From assembly GCA_964035545.1 (NCBI GenBank), contig OZ037767.1, positions 27,881,628 through 27,945,627 on the forward strand: a stretch of DNA of 64,000 nucleotides, written 5' to 3'. The notes under the pieces are model-generated. The model was not told where the DNA came from. It ran no database searches and saw only the letters and a list, made by a program, of their open reading frames with translations. The stretch's first letter is position 1, and the number at the start of each line of letters is the position of its first letter. Shown piece after piece: positions 1 through 13,670 of this stretch. The position numbers and the translations under genes are program-made. Source of the stretch: Bugula neritina (Eukaryota; Bryozoa; Gymnolaemata; Cheilostomatida; Bugulidae).

Positions 1-3000
1 TTTATAGAAATCCTAAAATTATATGCTAGTATATAGTTTTTTTTATAATATGTTGGCAATTGGAAATGGTTTTGGCTGTAAAAGTTGTTTTTTATATTTT
101 TGAAATGAATTACTGCATATAATTTACATATTAATGTCATCTGAAACCCTTCAAACTGTTTGGTGTTGACTTTGGAGTCACGGGCTAGCTGATATTGTGG
201 GCTAATTTGAAAGGACTTGTTGAAGCTTCGAGTTATAGTGGTATGACCAAAGGTGGCGCAGCCTTTGATACGAATTAAAAAGGATTGCTCAACAAACACG
301 TGGTGTTTACAGTCTAGAATCTAGATAGAGCTTCATGGTGGCTAATAATAATAGAATGGACAGTAGGCAACTAACCGGTAGGAACCGGTTTCTTAGCGGC
401 TCAGCAACAACAACTGAACGTCATTCAAGCGGATCAAGTCGTGCATGCAGCTTTTTAGGTCACGTCTGCTCTATGTGCAGTTGGCACGCACTGCAGATGT
501 GCACTTCGCACGTCCACAATGTTTATAAGAACCCAGAAGTGACGTGCGACTGTCCAGAAACAAGTCGCCGGTTTAGCCAATGGCAATCAGTACACTACCA
601 GCATAGCCAACTTCAATCAATGTTGAACATTGTACAAGTCCATTTTTGTTGGTCATGCAATATTCTTTCATATTATTTTATTTTTATGTTTTTTATATTC
701 AAAGTAAAGCTATAGAATTGATAGAACAGGGCCGTCACATCAAGGCAAAAAAGCAATTAACAACTTTGTTCAATCTGTGTTGTGAAACAAACTTTTTCTA
801 TTTTGGTTGTAGTCAAGCTCACACCTGCAGACACTGCAATTCAACTGCCTACCATTTCGTGAAGCCGCTGTGTGAGATTTTCTACATCAAGCGTCTGTAA
901 GCTAACTGACAGTGTTATAGAATCTAGAGTATTTGTATGCAAGTAACTGCTTACATGAACATGTAGTTGCAGTTGTTACTTTGAAAAGCATGTAAACAAT
1001 AATTCCCTGTAAGGTATTATTTTATACTTTTCTATTGAAAGATACTGCTTTATGTGTTGGTGTCTAGTATCGTATGTGCTGTTTGATGTCATATGTGCAT
1101 TGCAGTTTGAAACACATAAATTAGGCTATATTCTATACCAAAATGGAGTTTCTTTTGCTTGTGTAGGATGTTTACTATAATATGTAATTAGATTTTCTAA
1201 ATATGTTATTTACTGAGATGCATTTTGGCTAATTAGTAGCTTTTGTTTTGTCTATCTTCTGTGGGGCTGAGTAGTTTTTAGTGCATAACAATTTAAGGTA
1301 TGCTCTGCTTTTTTGCAATTATTTGTGCTGGAAATAGTAGAGTAGAAGGAGCAAAATGGGAGTTGTCAAAACCTGGAAGAGAAATAAGCTGGTATACTGT
1401 TCTGTTCTACACTGCTGCTTTTTTTAATTTAAAATATAGCAGAACTCCTACAGCCGATTTTATTTTATAAAACCGAGGGTTAAGGTGTAGACAACTCCTC
1501 TGCTCCAACACGCCCAGCTTCTCAGTATATATTTCTGTATAATGTCTCAGTTACACTTCCTGTACTTGTATATTTTTACCAAATCATGATAATTCCGGTG
1601 AATGTAAGGGAAATTTTTTGATATTAACAGGTCTTGATGCGAACTTCATTGTGTAAATTTCTATAAATTTGACTCGCAACTACCTGCCATAGGTTGACAG
1701 GTGTTACATGCATGCAGCTAGTAACACAATGTAACAGATATAGTAATAATGTGTCAGTGCATCTTCTAATTAGCTAGTCTAGCATTGTTATGATCTCTTG
1801 CATCTTTTATATAAATATAATAAAACTGATAGGCAATTTTATCATTAACTTTAGCTTTGATTCTGATTATTAAAGTGATGGATTTTAATCAAACTATTAT
1901 GTTTACGATAACAGCTTAGTTGGTGGTGGTATTTTGTTGATTTTAAGCATGATTAATTGCTTTTATATTGATTTTATATGATTTGTTGAAACAATGTGCC
2001 CCTTCATTTTTACAAATATGTGACTGGAAGTTCTATAAATTAGTCGCCATCTGTGTGTTCACTTAGGTGGTCATGTTTATCAGTTACGATACTGTTATCG
2101 GATTTGCCTATCTTGTTACTTATATTTGGGGCACAACTTCTAAGTGCAGCTGCTCTTTGTGTTGTGAACATAATCTATGTATAGTGCATTATTTGTATTT
2201 TGCTCTAAACATTTTGCTCTTTATTCTTTTTTATATTGGTCTTAATTAGAATTATGTTAACAATTTTCACTACTTTATTCAAATAAAATATTGCAAGATA
2301 TACATTCACATTACCTGGTCAATAACATTGGCTGGGCTTGGTGAAGGTCACCTATGCAGAATTTTCGTTAACATAACTGTTACAGCCAGGATTTTAAATT
2401 AAATTTTAAAAATCATTTGGGAATGCCAAATAATTTAATAGTAGAATCTAAAGTTGAACATTGACTACTAATTACAGAGAAAGTAAACCGCATCGCTGTT
2501 ATGTGGGTTCATAATGACATGCTATGTTTTACTTTAAAATTTAATCTTCTTGAGGCTGTCTGGTTTATTCATTCACCCATCATGGAAATATTCTTGTATT
2601 TCATTATAAAAGTAATATATAGATTAACATGTAAATATTTTATACATATAAATATTAGAAAGAGGAAAGTGTATTAATGATTGCATTGAAATGCATTGCT
2701 TAGAAGTAGTTGGTCAGAATTGACAACGCAAAATAACATCTTTATAACTCATTAAAATAATCCGCAGGTTAAATATAATATTTACAAAAATTTGCTTGCA
2801 TCAAAGCTCTTACTGAAAGTTAGTGCAGGTTTAACATGAACTGACACTCGCAAATGTCTAGCACAGTACAGCTGCAATAGAATTTCTTGAGAAGTTGCTT
2901 TCTTTTGCTATGGAAAAAATCATTCACAGAAACCCAAAAATCTAGCTGTCACATTCTCTACAAGATTGAGACTAGATAGCAACTATATTATATAGTGTAT

Positions 3001-3053
3001 CCTATAAGAGTTTCTTATAATTATTAAAATTAATCCATAAGTTCTCAGTTGTT
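1..3053. other. Intergenic DNA, no supported gene
   Basis: AT-rich sequence. No reading frame here joins into a multi-exon model, and none resembles a family I know. A slightly GC-richer patch at about 330-620 is open in one plus-strand frame and cysteine-rich, but no conserved motif supports it. An imperfect inverted repeat lies at about 1344-1500 (listed separately). The left neighbour of the NRF-6-like gene therefore lies outside the window or is not recognisable. Confidence 0.5.
1344..1505. repeat. Imperfect inverted repeat, MITE-like
   Basis: The left arm at about 1346-1375 carries GGAGCA...GGAGTTGTC. The right arm at about 1475-1505 is its approximate reverse complement (GACAACTCC...TGCTCC). 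The interior is AT-rich. The short total length and diverged arms suggest an old non-autonomous element, but no target-site duplication was established. Confidence 0.3.
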
Positions 3054-6000
3054 CTACTTGCTTGAAGCTGGTTTCTTAGCTTTTCCAAATACAAGTTTCT
3101 CCAATCCTGCAGACGGCCACTCAAACAGAACACTCAGCACTCCACCACCAACATATGAGAGGAGAAGGTAGGCCGAATACAGGTACGACTGTTATAAAAT
3201 GCACAAGTTAAAGCACAAATTTTTACAAAACACCTAATAACTATAGACAGTTTCAATTTGAGTAATACAACGAAAATTTGAAAATGCAAATGAGACAACT
3301 CCAACAGAAAATAGAAAGTCTGACTCACCACTGAGAAATCCTCCAAATAGTTGAGGTCTCTCCTGTTACTCAGGTATATAAATATAACCAGAGGGTGAAT
3401 CAAGTAGACAGAGAATGTTAGTTTCCCCAAAGGACCCCACCCTCTCCAACTGAGAATGTTGGATATGAACCCTACCAACACAAAATGCTCACATATACAT
3501 AAAGTATTATAAACCAGTGTATAGCATTCTCTTTGATGATGTTTAGTAAAATAACCATATCATCTAAAACACAACTTAGGCTATATGTTCTGTTTATATC
3601 AGTCACAAAATGAAGTTAAAATAGTTAACTTAGCACTAATACAGGCCACAGCTGGGTCTAGCTATAATGTATTAAATAAAACATAAGATTTTTTAAGCCA
3701 CTTGAATAAACTTCAATGTTTGCTTTTTTTTGTATAAATCAAGATTAGGTAATGCTTTTGAGACATACAATATTATTGTGGACTAGAATGAGTGTGACAA
3801 CTCCACACTTCTACCATACCTCCGTAACCATAGTTGCAGGCATAAACAATCCAAGCTAAGCTGATAGCCCATCCAGTTCTGGAGAATGTTTCATATGCAG
3901 TGCGCTGATACGAGTTCCAACTGGGTTTACTGGTTCCAAATTCCTTGACATCCTCGTATTGACAATACACGATAACCCCCATCAATAGGAAAGAGATGGC
4001 CCACAATACTACAGCTACTGTCCATGAACTCAGTCTCTAAAACCAATAAATGCTGCATAAAGTATCTTAACTTAACATTTTAGTGTTAATAATTGCTATA
4101 AACTTGACTTTAAACAACATGTTTACACATTTAGGAACAGTAGTGGAAAAATTGAGACAGCCTAAGTTCTTTAAACTTTTTTATAAATTTGGGCTTGGAA
4201 CGTGGGTTAAAATTCTTGCCGGAACATAACTTTTTTTGCTACATTTTTAATCTTGAACACAAGCTTTTCTCAATTTCTCCATACCGCATCTACCTTATTC
4301 TACAAATGTTCACTTATTATAAATCTCCTATTGCCTCACAAGTGATGTGTTAATTGTGAACTTTTCCTACTTTCTACATAAAATCTGTAGCAGTGCAAGT
4401 AAATAAACAATAATTAAAACTATAATAAGCAAAACTCTTTTGTAGAAAGTTTAATTTACCTGCGTAAATGTTTTTGTTGGCAGTTTATAGCCACGATAGA
4501 AGATCCATCCTAATATCATGCCAATCAAGTACGGTCCGATGCGGCAGTATGGTGTAATGTATGCGTCATAAAATATATCGGGGTCTCTACATTCAACAGA
4601 AGAAATACTCATTTTATGAACTTTGTATGATAAATGTAAGAATTAATAATAGAGGACAAACATCTACCATTCATAAATATCAATTATACAAAGAAAGATA
4701 ATATGGTTATTATTTCATCACTTTAAAAACATAATTGTGGTAGAAAAAGTTAAAGACTTGAGTAAAATTGTGTAAAAGTTTAATTCTGTAACTATCACAA
4801 ATGTTTTCTTTTTGAACTAGCAATTGATAAGTTTGTTTCTTCATTTATTGCAACTAGTAATATGATGTTTTTGCCAAATTCAAAACCGTGCTTTTTACTT
4901 TATTGATAAAATAATTAACTATGTGCTACAAAATTAACCCATAAAAATAAGCCACTGAGCTCCACATAAACCAATCATATTCAACGTATGATAAGCAGTG
5001 CATGTAGTCTCAGATTACAGTACTTACTGCAAATAACTATTTCCGTTTGTGCCGTTCCATAGTACTCCTGTCGTTACAAAGTGTATTAGAAAAACACAGC
5101 CTATACTTATAAATCCAGCAATCGTGTTTCTGCAACAGAACCATTTGTACATCAACAAATACTAAAATACTGCAGTTTGATCCACTTCAAGCACATCCAA
5201 TTAAACCTCTATTTATAAGCTCTTTTCAACCACAAAGACAACATTAAACTGTAAACTAAAACAGTGAGTCTGCAAGCTTTCTGACTTTAGACATCATAGG
5301 CTATTCAAAGTTGGAGGCATTTGCTACTAAAAATTGGACTATACATTCTCAAACATGGCAAAAAATTTATAAATACAGTTCAGAGGAAATAATATTAGTT
5401 GTTTATGTGATAGTATTGATTCAACTTATGTTACATATAGCAAATATATAACATAGATTGAATCTAAATGTGCATAATATGTCAAAATTATAACTTTTTT
5501 AGTGACTATATAAACTATAATTACTGAGTTAAAGCATGCTAAAGGAGTATATTGAAATGGTTGAATATTACTCACAAGTAAAGAGGGATAAGTAGAAGAG
5601 GAGCAATTACATAGAATTGCATGTCATTTGACAAATACCAACTCCATCCTAGACACTGAAATAAATATAATGCATTATACAGCCATCTACCAGTTTCTTT
5701 ATATGAATATTTTAAAATAACAACATTTTCATTAACGCAGCTGCCTTAATTCGACCAAAACTTGATTTTTGTGTCTACTGAATCACTATTAGGTGATCAG
5801 ATGTTATGTGTCTGAAACTGAACTCCAAGATTACCATGTTTTTAGGGTCAACAAAGTTGTTGATGAAAAGTATGTTGGTCCACCAGTTCTTGTTGCAAGC
5901 TGCAATCTTTTCATCTTCCCAGTCAAACATCGGCCCAGACCCCAAGTATTTTCCATATGCTATGTAGATGCAGATTAGTACCGTGTACAGAGGCAAAATC

Positions 6001-9000
6001 CTGTAAAATACAGGTTTTTCTAAATTGATGGAAATTAAAAAAGTATTACACATGTATTCGTTAACTTTAAAAAAAGGGAAATGTTATTGTTGTGAAAAAC
6101 AGACACGGACTCTTAAACATTTGGTGCTGCCCAACAGAGCTAAAATGCAATAAAATATAATACAATTTCATAGTTTAAAATTTAAAAATAGCTATAAATA
6201 TTATTATAGAACATGTATAATTATATGATATATGACTATCTAAAGATTTACCTGATAAATCTGTGAATGTAGTACATGATAAGTTGCCTGCTCCATTTCC
6301 CGTTGTTTCTCGAGCTCGCTTTCAGGAACAAGTAGGACACCAAAAGTCCACTATAATTATATATCATGCGTTAAATACTGTAAGCATACATGTATATGCC
6401 TTCATTACTACTGCTAAAAACCAACTTTATATTTTAACTAGTGCCAGATGTATAGCTTTTAATAACTAATCTTAATTCACTCTAAATTCTCTCAAGAATA
6501 TAAAAGAGTGTGCTGTGTAATTTTATGGTTGCCTTAGAGATGTAGCTTGAAACCACATAATATAATTCAATTAATATAAAATTGATGCAGTATACAAATT
6601 TAGAGATGTGTTTTGTGCCACAAGATTTAACATCATGTAAGTTTCTACAGCATGGTAATACTACTACATTACAGTATAAAATAATTTTGAGATTTTTGGC
6701 AATTAAACTTGAATTGAATTGTCTTTTATTCAGAAACTACAGTGTTTGTTATAGTCAGAACAGTATTGCTAAAATAATATCTTCAATTGCTATTTTCAGT
6801 GCTTACAATATTTCTGACTAATAATGTTACACAGAAATATTTAACATATTTCTATTTTCAATCATGACTGCAGTCTACATGTTAATAACAGGTTGCTTAT
6901 ATAGAACTGACGAATGAATTTATATAGACTCGCTGTTTGGTTAGCTATCTGTTGCTTAGCAACACACCTGATAAAGAAGAAGCTATCCACAGCTAGCAAT
7001 CCAGTGAAAATACCCATGAATGTCCAGTCTTTAATCTTTTCCACAGCAAGCTTAGCATTAGCTGTAATGCAGCAAGTATAACAGTTTTAGATACAGTAGT
7101 CTTAAGACAGAAAACTAGAGCTGTATATATACAAAGTAAAATTTCTTCAGGTAAAACTTTTACAGTGCTAGATATATGCCTGTCTTAGCTTGCTGAAAAA
7201 GTTGTTATAACTTTTAAAATTTTTCATATCATTGGCATTTTATACTCACATAAAGTGTGAGGTTGATAAACGCCTCCAATGCTGAATATATGACCCAAAA
7301 CAATCCAGTTCATGTTGAACACACGGAGCGCGTCGAGCACCTTAATAGATCCTTTGGGCTGTTTGGTTGAGAGTAAAGCAGGAACGTTGGTATATAAACT
7401 ATATACCTTTATAAATCTCTTTAGAAGACCTGGGAAAATACATGAAAATATAGTGTCTATATCAGAGATTGTGTCTAGTTAAGTAAGAATGCGATGTTTG
7501 CTACGTAATTTAGACAATTTAGTTGTTTAAACTTGAACTCTCTGCCAAACAATTGGTTCCAAAGTGCATAACAAAATAATTGCTTTGCATTTTGATCAGC
7601 AAAATAATTGTTCACTGCTAGTTGATTAAACAGATAATAATTGCACCCTTTTTATTGATAATTCCAATTTTTATGCCAAAAAATTATTTCTTTCAATCTT
7701 AGCCACCAACCAGCATGTCAAGATAAAAGAAGTAAAAAGTGTTTGAATAGTTATGTAACATGAGTAACAAGCTATTGCAAAATGAATAATTTATATATAA
7801 ACGGAGTTATCTTACCATCTGATACTTGCTGTTTATCAGTGACTTTACCAGCTGGCAATGTGTGCGGTGGACCACCATTGCTGTGGCCATTACTTAAGCC
7901 AGCACCATTTACCTACATTGTAAAGAGCATTGCTTTAGTATTACAATAAACTAGTATGTATTCCTGCATGTTAATCTTGTTCTAGTTGAATATTTTATTG
8001 AATGAAAACAGCTTTTCTGTTTTCTTCAGAAACTAAAAAACTCTTTTTCAACAATGGTGGCTATTGGATTAATCAAGCAACTAAAAAGCTGAAACAACTA
8101 ATACTTGTTTGTACATATTATACAGAATTTGAACAGAGTAGGAGACAGAACTATGTTCTGTAAAAACAAACCTCTGACATCTCAGCAGGGTCTGAAGGCT
8201 TATACCCATTGTTCACGTGACCTCCAATGCTGTATAATGGCACGCTATTTGTAGAGGGTTTGGGTTCTCGTGACGAAGAGGTGTGATTCTTCTTCACACC
8301 GAGGTCAGATTCTTCATCTCCTTCATACCAGAAAATACCGTCGATGACAGAACACACCAGAACCCATGCTGCGATTATACCCAATGCCACGCTGTAAGAA
8401 GAACCCCATAATGAAGCCACGGTATCATACTATAGCACAACTATAGCATAACACAGCTATAGTGCATATACATGTCTTTACTTTTAACTTTCGTTTTAAA
8501 AAATGTTTTACTTTAAAAACAACATAGTAGAAGGAGTTTCAAATGACTTTAAAAGTCAAGAACCCAAATGAATTAACACCAGTAACAAAATTTTCAAGAT
8601 ACAGATAACCAGCTAGACTTCTGTGCTGCACTTAGCTATTACTTATATCTTACGGCTGTTGTAAGACTCGCACCCAAAATAAACAAGTGTTACTGAGTTT
8701 GATTTAGCAATAAATTATTGAAGTGAGCTTGCCTTGCAGCTATAGCTTTGGGGTCTTTGCTAAACAGTCCTTCATTGGCTGGTGAATTGGAGTCACATCT
8801 AGCTTTATCAATAGCTGGTAGGGAATCTCCAAAACCAGCTCTCTTGAGTTCTACACACACAGCATCACCAACATGATATGTCATTACTTAGGAGTCAAAA
8901 TGGAAAATGATGTTGAATGTGCCAACATTATTGGACAGAGAAGAGTAGAAAGGGAAAAAACATTTTCTGGTTTTATGCAATTCCATCATAATGTAGTAAT

Positions 9001-12000
9001 GTGATAATGTGACCTGATGTATCAATTCTAATGTTATATGGATGCAAGTCTCAAAAATTACTTTTCTCTGTGAGTCTTTTTATGTTTTTTGTTTTTGTTT
9101 TGAGTTGAAATAAACTAAACACAACAACTTTTTATAGTTAGTAACAACTACATAGCAAGTTGCCATCAAATAGTTGAAGCCTTATTATTCAACACAGTAA
9201 CAATTCCATACACATCATGCTTACGCTCAAGAATTACTTTAACGTCTGAACTCTGACAGGTAGATGGCATGCAGACACCAATTCTCAGCTTAAGTTCTTG
9301 TCCAGGCTGTAAAACAACAAATTGCGGTCAAGTAATAGTGTGTGCCATAGTGAGGCTATTGTTATGACCAGTTATGGTGAATGTTAAAAAGTTTACACTT
9401 TGCTTTCTATTCAATTTATTTACTTGTAGTTACTGTTGCTTATTATCTGGTAAATATACCTGTCATTATATAATGTAGGTACTATGTTACATTACATACA
9501 GTACACACACTGCAAAGTACACACACTACACAATACACACACTACACAGTACACACACTACATAGTACACACACTACACAGTACACACACTACACAGTAC
9601 ACACACTACACAGTACACACACTACACAGTACATACACTACACAGTACACACTACACAGTACACACACTACACAGTATACACACTACACAGTACATACAC
9701 TACACAGTACATACACTACACAGTACACACACTACATAGTACACACACTACACAGTACACATACTAAACAGTACACACACTACATAGTACACACACTACA
9801 CAGTACACACACTACACAGTACACAGTCACTCACTGCAGCTGGTATCTCGAGCCATTCAGGAAGTGGCATCTCAACGTGGCAGTACAGCCCTTTGTATGC
9901 ATCTTCTTCTTTCACCGTACCATCCCTATACACTCGACTTCCGACGATTGTATGACAGAAGTCATACTGGCCGACCCAGTTTAAATTACCAACAGTCACA
10001 CCAACCGGTGGCTTCCCAGTTGCATCAAACACTGGAATATAAGAATAGAAACACTCAACTCTATCTCAAACTCACACTGGTAGCTTGGTAGAAAACTGCG
10101 GTGGAAACTAAGTTAATTTGGGAAATAGTATCAGTAGCAGCAGTAGTGGTAACAGGGCTAGTAGTTGTATTAATAGTACTGGTAGTAGTTGTAATAATAG
10201 TAGAGTGGTAACAGTGGTAGTAGTGATAGTAGCTGTAGTTGTAGAGGTGGTGGCAGTTGTAGTAATAAAATTAGTAGTAGTACTAGAAGTGGTGAAGGTG
10301 GTAGCAGCTGTAAATCCAAGAAAATGTACAATATTCAAACAACATTAACTCTTTACTCACTGTCTATAGCCCAACTCTTGCCCATAAACAAGCTTCTAAG
10401 TGCATTAGAAGAGTCATTATAGCATACAGGGTCTACACCTGGAGGAATGTAACTCTCGTACCTATCAACAGATACATCAGGCTAATGCTTAAATATGGCT
10501 ACAGGACAGCTTTCCAATGCTATTTATATTCTTTTAAGGAAAGATCTAATGGAAATAAAAATATTCCTACATAATTTTCAAGATATCTATGAATCTACAA
10601 CTGTATAGATTTAACTGGAATTTGCTATGAATAATTTGTCTGATTATAACCTCTGTCTAACCAGCTCTATAAATATAAAACATTTATTAGGGCATTCTAC
10701 ACTGTATAATAGCATAACAGAATATTTTTAGCTTCAATATAATTGGTTAGTATCTAAAGTTGGTGACTTTTAATAAATTATGTTAACCAAGAGTCAACAG
10801 CAATTGATGAGTGGATAGAGCTTTTATTACTATAGCTGAATTATAACCCAAATCAAACAATTCTCAATTTAATGACATTTGCTGTTTTGCTAACATTTTA
10901 TATAATTGTTGTTTACAATATAGTTTGTAAAAAAGCCTGATAGTAAAAGAATGGGTGAAAAGTTTAAATTCGTTGTGTAGAGCGTATCAATAGCAATTGT
11001 TTGATTGGTGCCAAATTGTCAATTAATGTCATCACTGTTTCACTCCTTTATTGTATTATTTTTTTTAAAGGACTTCATTTCCTGTTTTTATCTTTGCAGC
11101 CAAGCACATAAAACAATTAGCTCCAGTATGAATAATTCAACAAAAGCTGATCTTTCACTGTCATTAAAAGTAGTTAGCTGTGTACAAGTAACCTGATATG
11201 GACTATTTATCTAGGAATTTAATAGCATTAATAAACTTAAATTAATATATTTTACTTTAATTTAGTTTTTTAACATGATATAATTTGTATCACTGGGTTG
11301 TACTCACTAAGATTATAATATAATTTTAGTTTGCTCAATACAGCAATTCAACACAAATTCTGCAAATACAATTCCCACAAGTTAATGCCTAAATAAGATA
11401 TTATGAATTATTCCTATATTGACTTAAAACAGAGAAAACTTTATAGTGTACATATAGCTACCACAGTTACTATGAATATTCTAACGGGACCATTTGACAC
11501 TTACTGTAGATGAACTTACTGCAAATGAACTTACTGCAAATGAACTTACTACAGTTGAACTTGCTGCAAATGAACTTACGGTTGTGCTGCTAAAGCCATC
11601 AAAGCAACATTTCTCCAGTTGACATGGTTGGCCAGAAACTTGTTTTGCATTGAGTTATCCAAATATTTGAACAAAGGTAGGCCCAGCTCAGCGTTTTTCT
11701 GGTTGCTCATCTATAAACAGTTTGCCATACAGAAAGAGTGTCAGTGGGAATGTGAGAACATGTAAATATAATTTTCTTGTAACTTCCTCAGACAATTCTA
11801 ATACTGCATTCTGGGTGTTATAAGTATTTCATTGCAATAAGCAGCAAATTAGTGTCAATCTTGCCATGCAAACCACAATTGGCACTTTTCACAAAAGAAC
11901 AAAATTAAAAAACTAAAATATTTTGCTACAGCATTTCTTGTTGTAAATCAGCACATTATATATTATATTATGCTCCATTCTATGTTATACAATTATGGAT

Positions 12001-12223
12001 ATATAGACTAATATATGCTACACAGATATTATTTTATGTTATATTATATATTATATTTTAGGGTATATTATCAACTTACAATAATTTGATATTTCAACTC
12101 TTGTTCTATAATTGAACCCAATCCCAGCACTGTCTGAGACCCACTTGGAGATAGAAGATATTCCGGCAGCATATTAAAATAGCCCCTCATCATCTAAAAC
12201 AATATATATAACGTATATGTTGA

Positions 12224-12292
<69 letters not shown>

Positions 12293-13670
12293 TTAAATAT
12301 GCATATTATATACATATTCTATATATTTTTGTACAGGGTATAGCATGGAAGATGCGTTATACATATGCTAAAAATAATTTCATACAATTAGTACGTATAA
12401 CTTATTTATTTCAGTTATTAATAACAAATGACAACGTTCATAATTTTTTTCGTAATTGTGACAAGCTATTAGTTTTTCAACAAAACATTAATAATTGCCA
12501 TACCAACAGCAACATTTCTTATTAACATATCATTATTCTATGAAAACACAATAACATATATCAAATTATTTTATATTTAGTCAAGACATATTCAACAGTC
12601 CTTACGCTATCTTCATACTGAATAAATACTTTGATGATAAAAGCTAAAGTATGAACTGCAATTTTAACATGGTAATTTCTTGGTGCAAAATTTTGTTTAT
12701 AAAACCCTTAAGGCTGGCTTCAACCAAGTAACTTTTGGATACGTTTACATACTTATATTCTTGTGCTAAACAAAATATAGCAATCTAATTAAAGCAGTAT
12801 GTTACAAGCCTACGATATACAGTAAATATGCCCACCTTTGGGGTTAAATAGTATTTTGAGGTTTCGCCACTCCCTATCTTGGCTAAATACATGAGGTTTT
12901 GGATAGTTTTTCTCTCTTCTGGGTTACCGGCCAGTATGCCAAATACAGTATTACCAAACACTGTGGCGTTTTTCTGCCAGTCATTTAAATTGTAGATGTC
13001 ATCTATTCGGTTGTTATAGTTTGGCGGAGGGGGGCGTGGAGCCGATGTTGTTGTAGTGGAACTCAAGGTAGAAACAGAGGTTTGATTACTTGAATTCTAA
13101 AAAAATAGAAACTGTGAGGACAGCAAGAGTAAATGAAAAGTTAAAAAATAATATATGATTTAGCATTTTCACTAATAACAATTGAATTTGCTTTGTGCTG
13201 TAACATGAATTTAGTGTCTACTCACTGATGGAATCATAGAGAAATTAGATGGTAACACGGTAGAGGAGTTTAGCGTTGCATTAGGTTGATTGGTTGAGTT
13301 CTACAATACAAAGTACGGGATATGCTAAGCTAACAATATAGCTACTAAATTGTAACAAGTAGTCCATTTCTTTCCATTGTAACTATAGGCTATCTTTGAC
13401 TACATATTATCAAGTGTGTAACTTACTATAACTATGACTCATTACTTACCACACTGGTTGAAGATGAGGAGTTACTAGAAACAGTGGAATTCTGGGACAT
13501 ACAACTCTGTCAAAAAATAAAGTTGAACTTTAAAGTACTATTAAACTTTAAAAAATGCATCAATGAATTTATATTCCTAAATTTATTATATTATATTAAT
13601 AAAATTAGCATATTTTACTTACCGAAAGTAATAGAACCCAGTTTACTGCAATAAAAACTGAATGCTTCAT
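3054..13670 (-). CDS. NRF-6-like (nose resistant to fluoxetine) multi-pass acyltransferase
   Basis: Predicted membrane acyltransferase of the NRF-6/acyltransferase-3 type. Founding nematode members affect lipid and drug uptake; the substrate here is unknown. CDS exons, high to low: 13670-13623, 13506-13450, 13300-13226, 13096-12836, 12193-12080, 11710-11580, 10461-10361, 10031-9835, 9306-9225, 8850-8733, 8391-8172, 7912-7816, 7429-7250, 7061-6968, 6350-6252, 6000-5835, 5655-5576, 5129-5028, 4586-4460, 4036-3820, 3471-3329, 3188-3054. All phases agree, giving 947 aa. Order: hydrophobic signal-like start (1-16); Ser/Thr/Asn-rich stretch (17-85); extracellular NRF domain (about 229-395) with CYND, SWAID.FDATGKPP and paired cysteines; first membrane segment near 396; acyltransferase-3 domain (about 530-925) with LDALRVFNMNW..LGH (H547), CNKNWW (660-665), a RTGWAISLAWIVYAC helix and YLIHP near the end. 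The intron after exon 10 appears to be GC-AG. The family call is firm; the biochemical role is inferred. Confidence 0.92.
9500..9829. repeat. 16-bp minisatellite beside the donor of NRF-like exon 8
   Basis: About 21 tandem copies of a 16-bp unit (ACACACTACACAGTAC on the plus strand), with a few substitutions and one short 14-bp-spaced unit. The array lies in the intron after exon 8 (9835-10031) and begins within about 10 nt of that exon's 5' splice site. It makes a spurious Tyr/Thr/His-rich open frame on the plus strand. Confidence 0.9.
10115..10312. repeat. GTA/GTG-type trinucleotide tract in an NRF-like intron
   Basis: Interrupted AGTAGTAGT/GTGGTAGTA trinucleotide repeat in the intron between exons 7 and 8. 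It opens long low-complexity frames on both strands (poly-Ser/Val or poly-Thr/Leu), which are artefacts. Similar tracts occur at 50280-51015, 55690-55950 and 57095-57205. Confidence 0.85.
11505..11579 (-). repeat. Five 15-bp repeats that start exactly at a splice donor
   Basis: Read on the minus strand, the intron after exon 6 (11580-11710) begins with five exact-length units of 15 bp, GTAAGTTCATTTGCA or close variants, followed by another GTAAGTG. Unit 1 is the functional 5' splice site. Units 3-5 also begin GTAAGT, and unit 2 begins GCAAGT. Unit junctions read TGCAG/TAAG and so also resemble acceptors. Confidence 0.88.
12224..12290. repeat. (TA)n microsatellite
   Basis: About 67 bp of nearly pure TA dinucleotides with one CA interruption, in the intron between exons 4 and 5 of the NRF-like gene. 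The Tyr-Ile open frames here are artefacts. Confidence 0.95.

Noticed and set aside
335..900. Plus-strand frames of 126 and 84 codons, cysteine-rich
   Set aside because: No recognisable domain, no phase-matched partner exons and AT-rich ends. Not enough to call a gene.
8690..8884. NRF-like exon 10 ending at the local stop codon (…NNLLLNQTQ) as a truncated protein
   Set aside because: The family requires the downstream transmembrane and acyltransferase part, and a GC donor at 8732 restores phase into exon 11.
9484..9984. 166-codon plus-strand frame rich in Thr/His/Tyr
   Set aside because: It reads through the 16-bp minisatellite and the antisense of NRF-like exon 8.
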